DNA of 51,344 bases from an uncultured Anaerolineales bacterium (GTDB lineage Bacteria > Chloroflexota > Anaerolineae > UBA4142). The stretch covers positions 1-51,344 of the forward strand of contig CAIKBD010000419.1 in assembly GCA_903825565.1 (NCBI GenBank), given 5' to 3'. The translations under genes were made by a program, and so were the position numbers. Of this stretch, positions 50,896-51,344 are shown piece after piece (position 1 is the first letter of the stretch; each line of letters opens with the position of its first letter). The notes beneath the pieces are model-generated. The model was not told the DNA's origin. It saw nothing but the letters and a program-made list of their open reading frames with translations, and did not search any database.

Positions 50896-51344
50896 TTATG
50901 CAACGATCAGTTTGAGAAACCGGCGGCGTCCCACGCGCAAGATGCCTGCGCGCGGTTGAAGCACCGCATCCACTTGTTCGATCTTGGCGTCGTCCAGCGA
51001 CACGCCGCCTTGCTGAATCAGCCGCCGGGCTTCACTGCGCGACGGCGCAAGTTGCGCCGCGATCATCACGTCGAGCAACGGCATCGGTTGCGCGAGGGTG
51101 AACGTCGGCAGATCAGTTGGCATTTCGCGCTGTTGAAATACTTTGACGAACTCGGCTTCGGCATCGCGCGCCGCGTTCGCCCCGTGAAACTGGGCGACGA
51201 TTTCGCGACCCAGCCGCATCTTGAGATCGCGCGGGTTGATGCCGCCGGCTTTCAGCGCGCGATCCATCTCCGCGATTTCGGCGTCGCTTACATCGGTCAC
51301 GAGGCGAAAGTACTCGACGATCACATTGTCCACAAGCGACATGA
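50896..51344 (-). CDS. tyrS: Tyrosyl-tRNA synthetase, C-terminal part (runs off the window)
   Basis: The visible 149 codons match the C-terminal half of a class I tyrosyl-tRNA synthetase. SLVDNVIVEYFRLVTDVSD resembles the region just after the KMSKS loop. DLKMRLGREIVAQFHGA follows, and a C-terminal S4 RNA-binding domain (PLLDVMIAAQLAPSRSEARRLIQQGGV). The 5' part with the catalytic HIGH and KMSKS motifs lies beyond base 51344. The first Met shown by the sequence end is internal, so the gene is truncated only by the window edge. Confidence 0.9.
   Translation of the reverse strand, partial: MSLVDNVIVEYFRLVTDVSDAEIAEMDRALKAGGINPRDLKMRLGREIVAQFHGANAARDAEAEFVKVFQQREMPTDLPTFTLAQPMPLLDVMIAAQLAPSRSEARRLIQQGGVSLDDAKIEQVDAVLQPRAGILRVGRRRFLKLIVA

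Noticed and set aside
1-51344. tRNA, rRNA, insertion sequence or phage genes.
   Set aside because: No cloverleaf with a conserved T-loop, no transposase or integrase frame and no structural phage genes were seen on either strand.

Overview
The window looks like a chromosomal segment of a Chloroflexota bacterium, most likely Anaerolineae-like and perhaps a metagenome assembly. This is an inference from style, not from a marker gene. The clues are Tat-exported lipoproteins with Ala/Pro/Thr-rich linkers, zinc-ribbon membrane proteins with Thr-Pro stalks, an NBR1-type Ig-like lipoprotein, an F420-type LLM oxidoreductase, moderately high GC and many short heptamer repeats between genes.

Layout. 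(1) 100-2847, minus strand: the translation cluster ffh-rpsP-khpA-rimM. (2) 2859-21336: a catabolic and uptake region for an unidentified sugar, polyol or sugar acid. A minus-strand arm (UroD-like protein, zinc alcohol dehydrogenase, Gfo/Idh/MocA oxidoreductase) diverges from a plus-strand arm (SDR, second Gfo/Idh/MocA, IclR and GntR/FCD regulators, a family-5 ABC importer, an FGGY kinase and a 2-hydroxyacid dehydrogenase). A type II restriction-modification pair of the AvaI/BsoBI type sits between the two ATPase genes of the importer. (3) 21365-30246: a compact five-gene operon with its own promoter and terminator. It encodes a TIR-NTPase, a STAND NTPase with TPRs, a radical SAM/SPASM enzyme, an ATPase fused to a PhoB-type winged helix, and an SPFH-like protein. 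This is the best candidate for an undescribed conflict or signalling system. (4) 30250-39950, minus strand: recD2, an orphan CoxM-like FAD subunit, an LLM oxidoreductase and three cell-surface genes, two of which share the same C-terminal module. (5) 40055-44552, minus strand: a toxin-antitoxin-like pair bracketed by two copies of the asnS 3' end, then asnS and a transglutaminase-like membrane protein. (6) 44692-49826, plus strand: a PLP aminotransferase, mutS and a lipoprotein. (7) 49908-51344, minus strand: sppA and the 3' part of tyrS, which runs off the window.

Two genome-level features stand out. Arrays of degenerate 7-bp repeats, often followed by their own reverse complement, fill many intergenic gaps and have also entered mutS twice in frame. 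The last 22 codons of asnS occur twice, 812 bp apart, and differ only at synonymous positions, which points to island-type insertion of the small two-gene cassette between them. I saw no tRNA, rRNA, CRISPR array, insertion sequence or replication origin, and no gene-free stretch over 300 bases.
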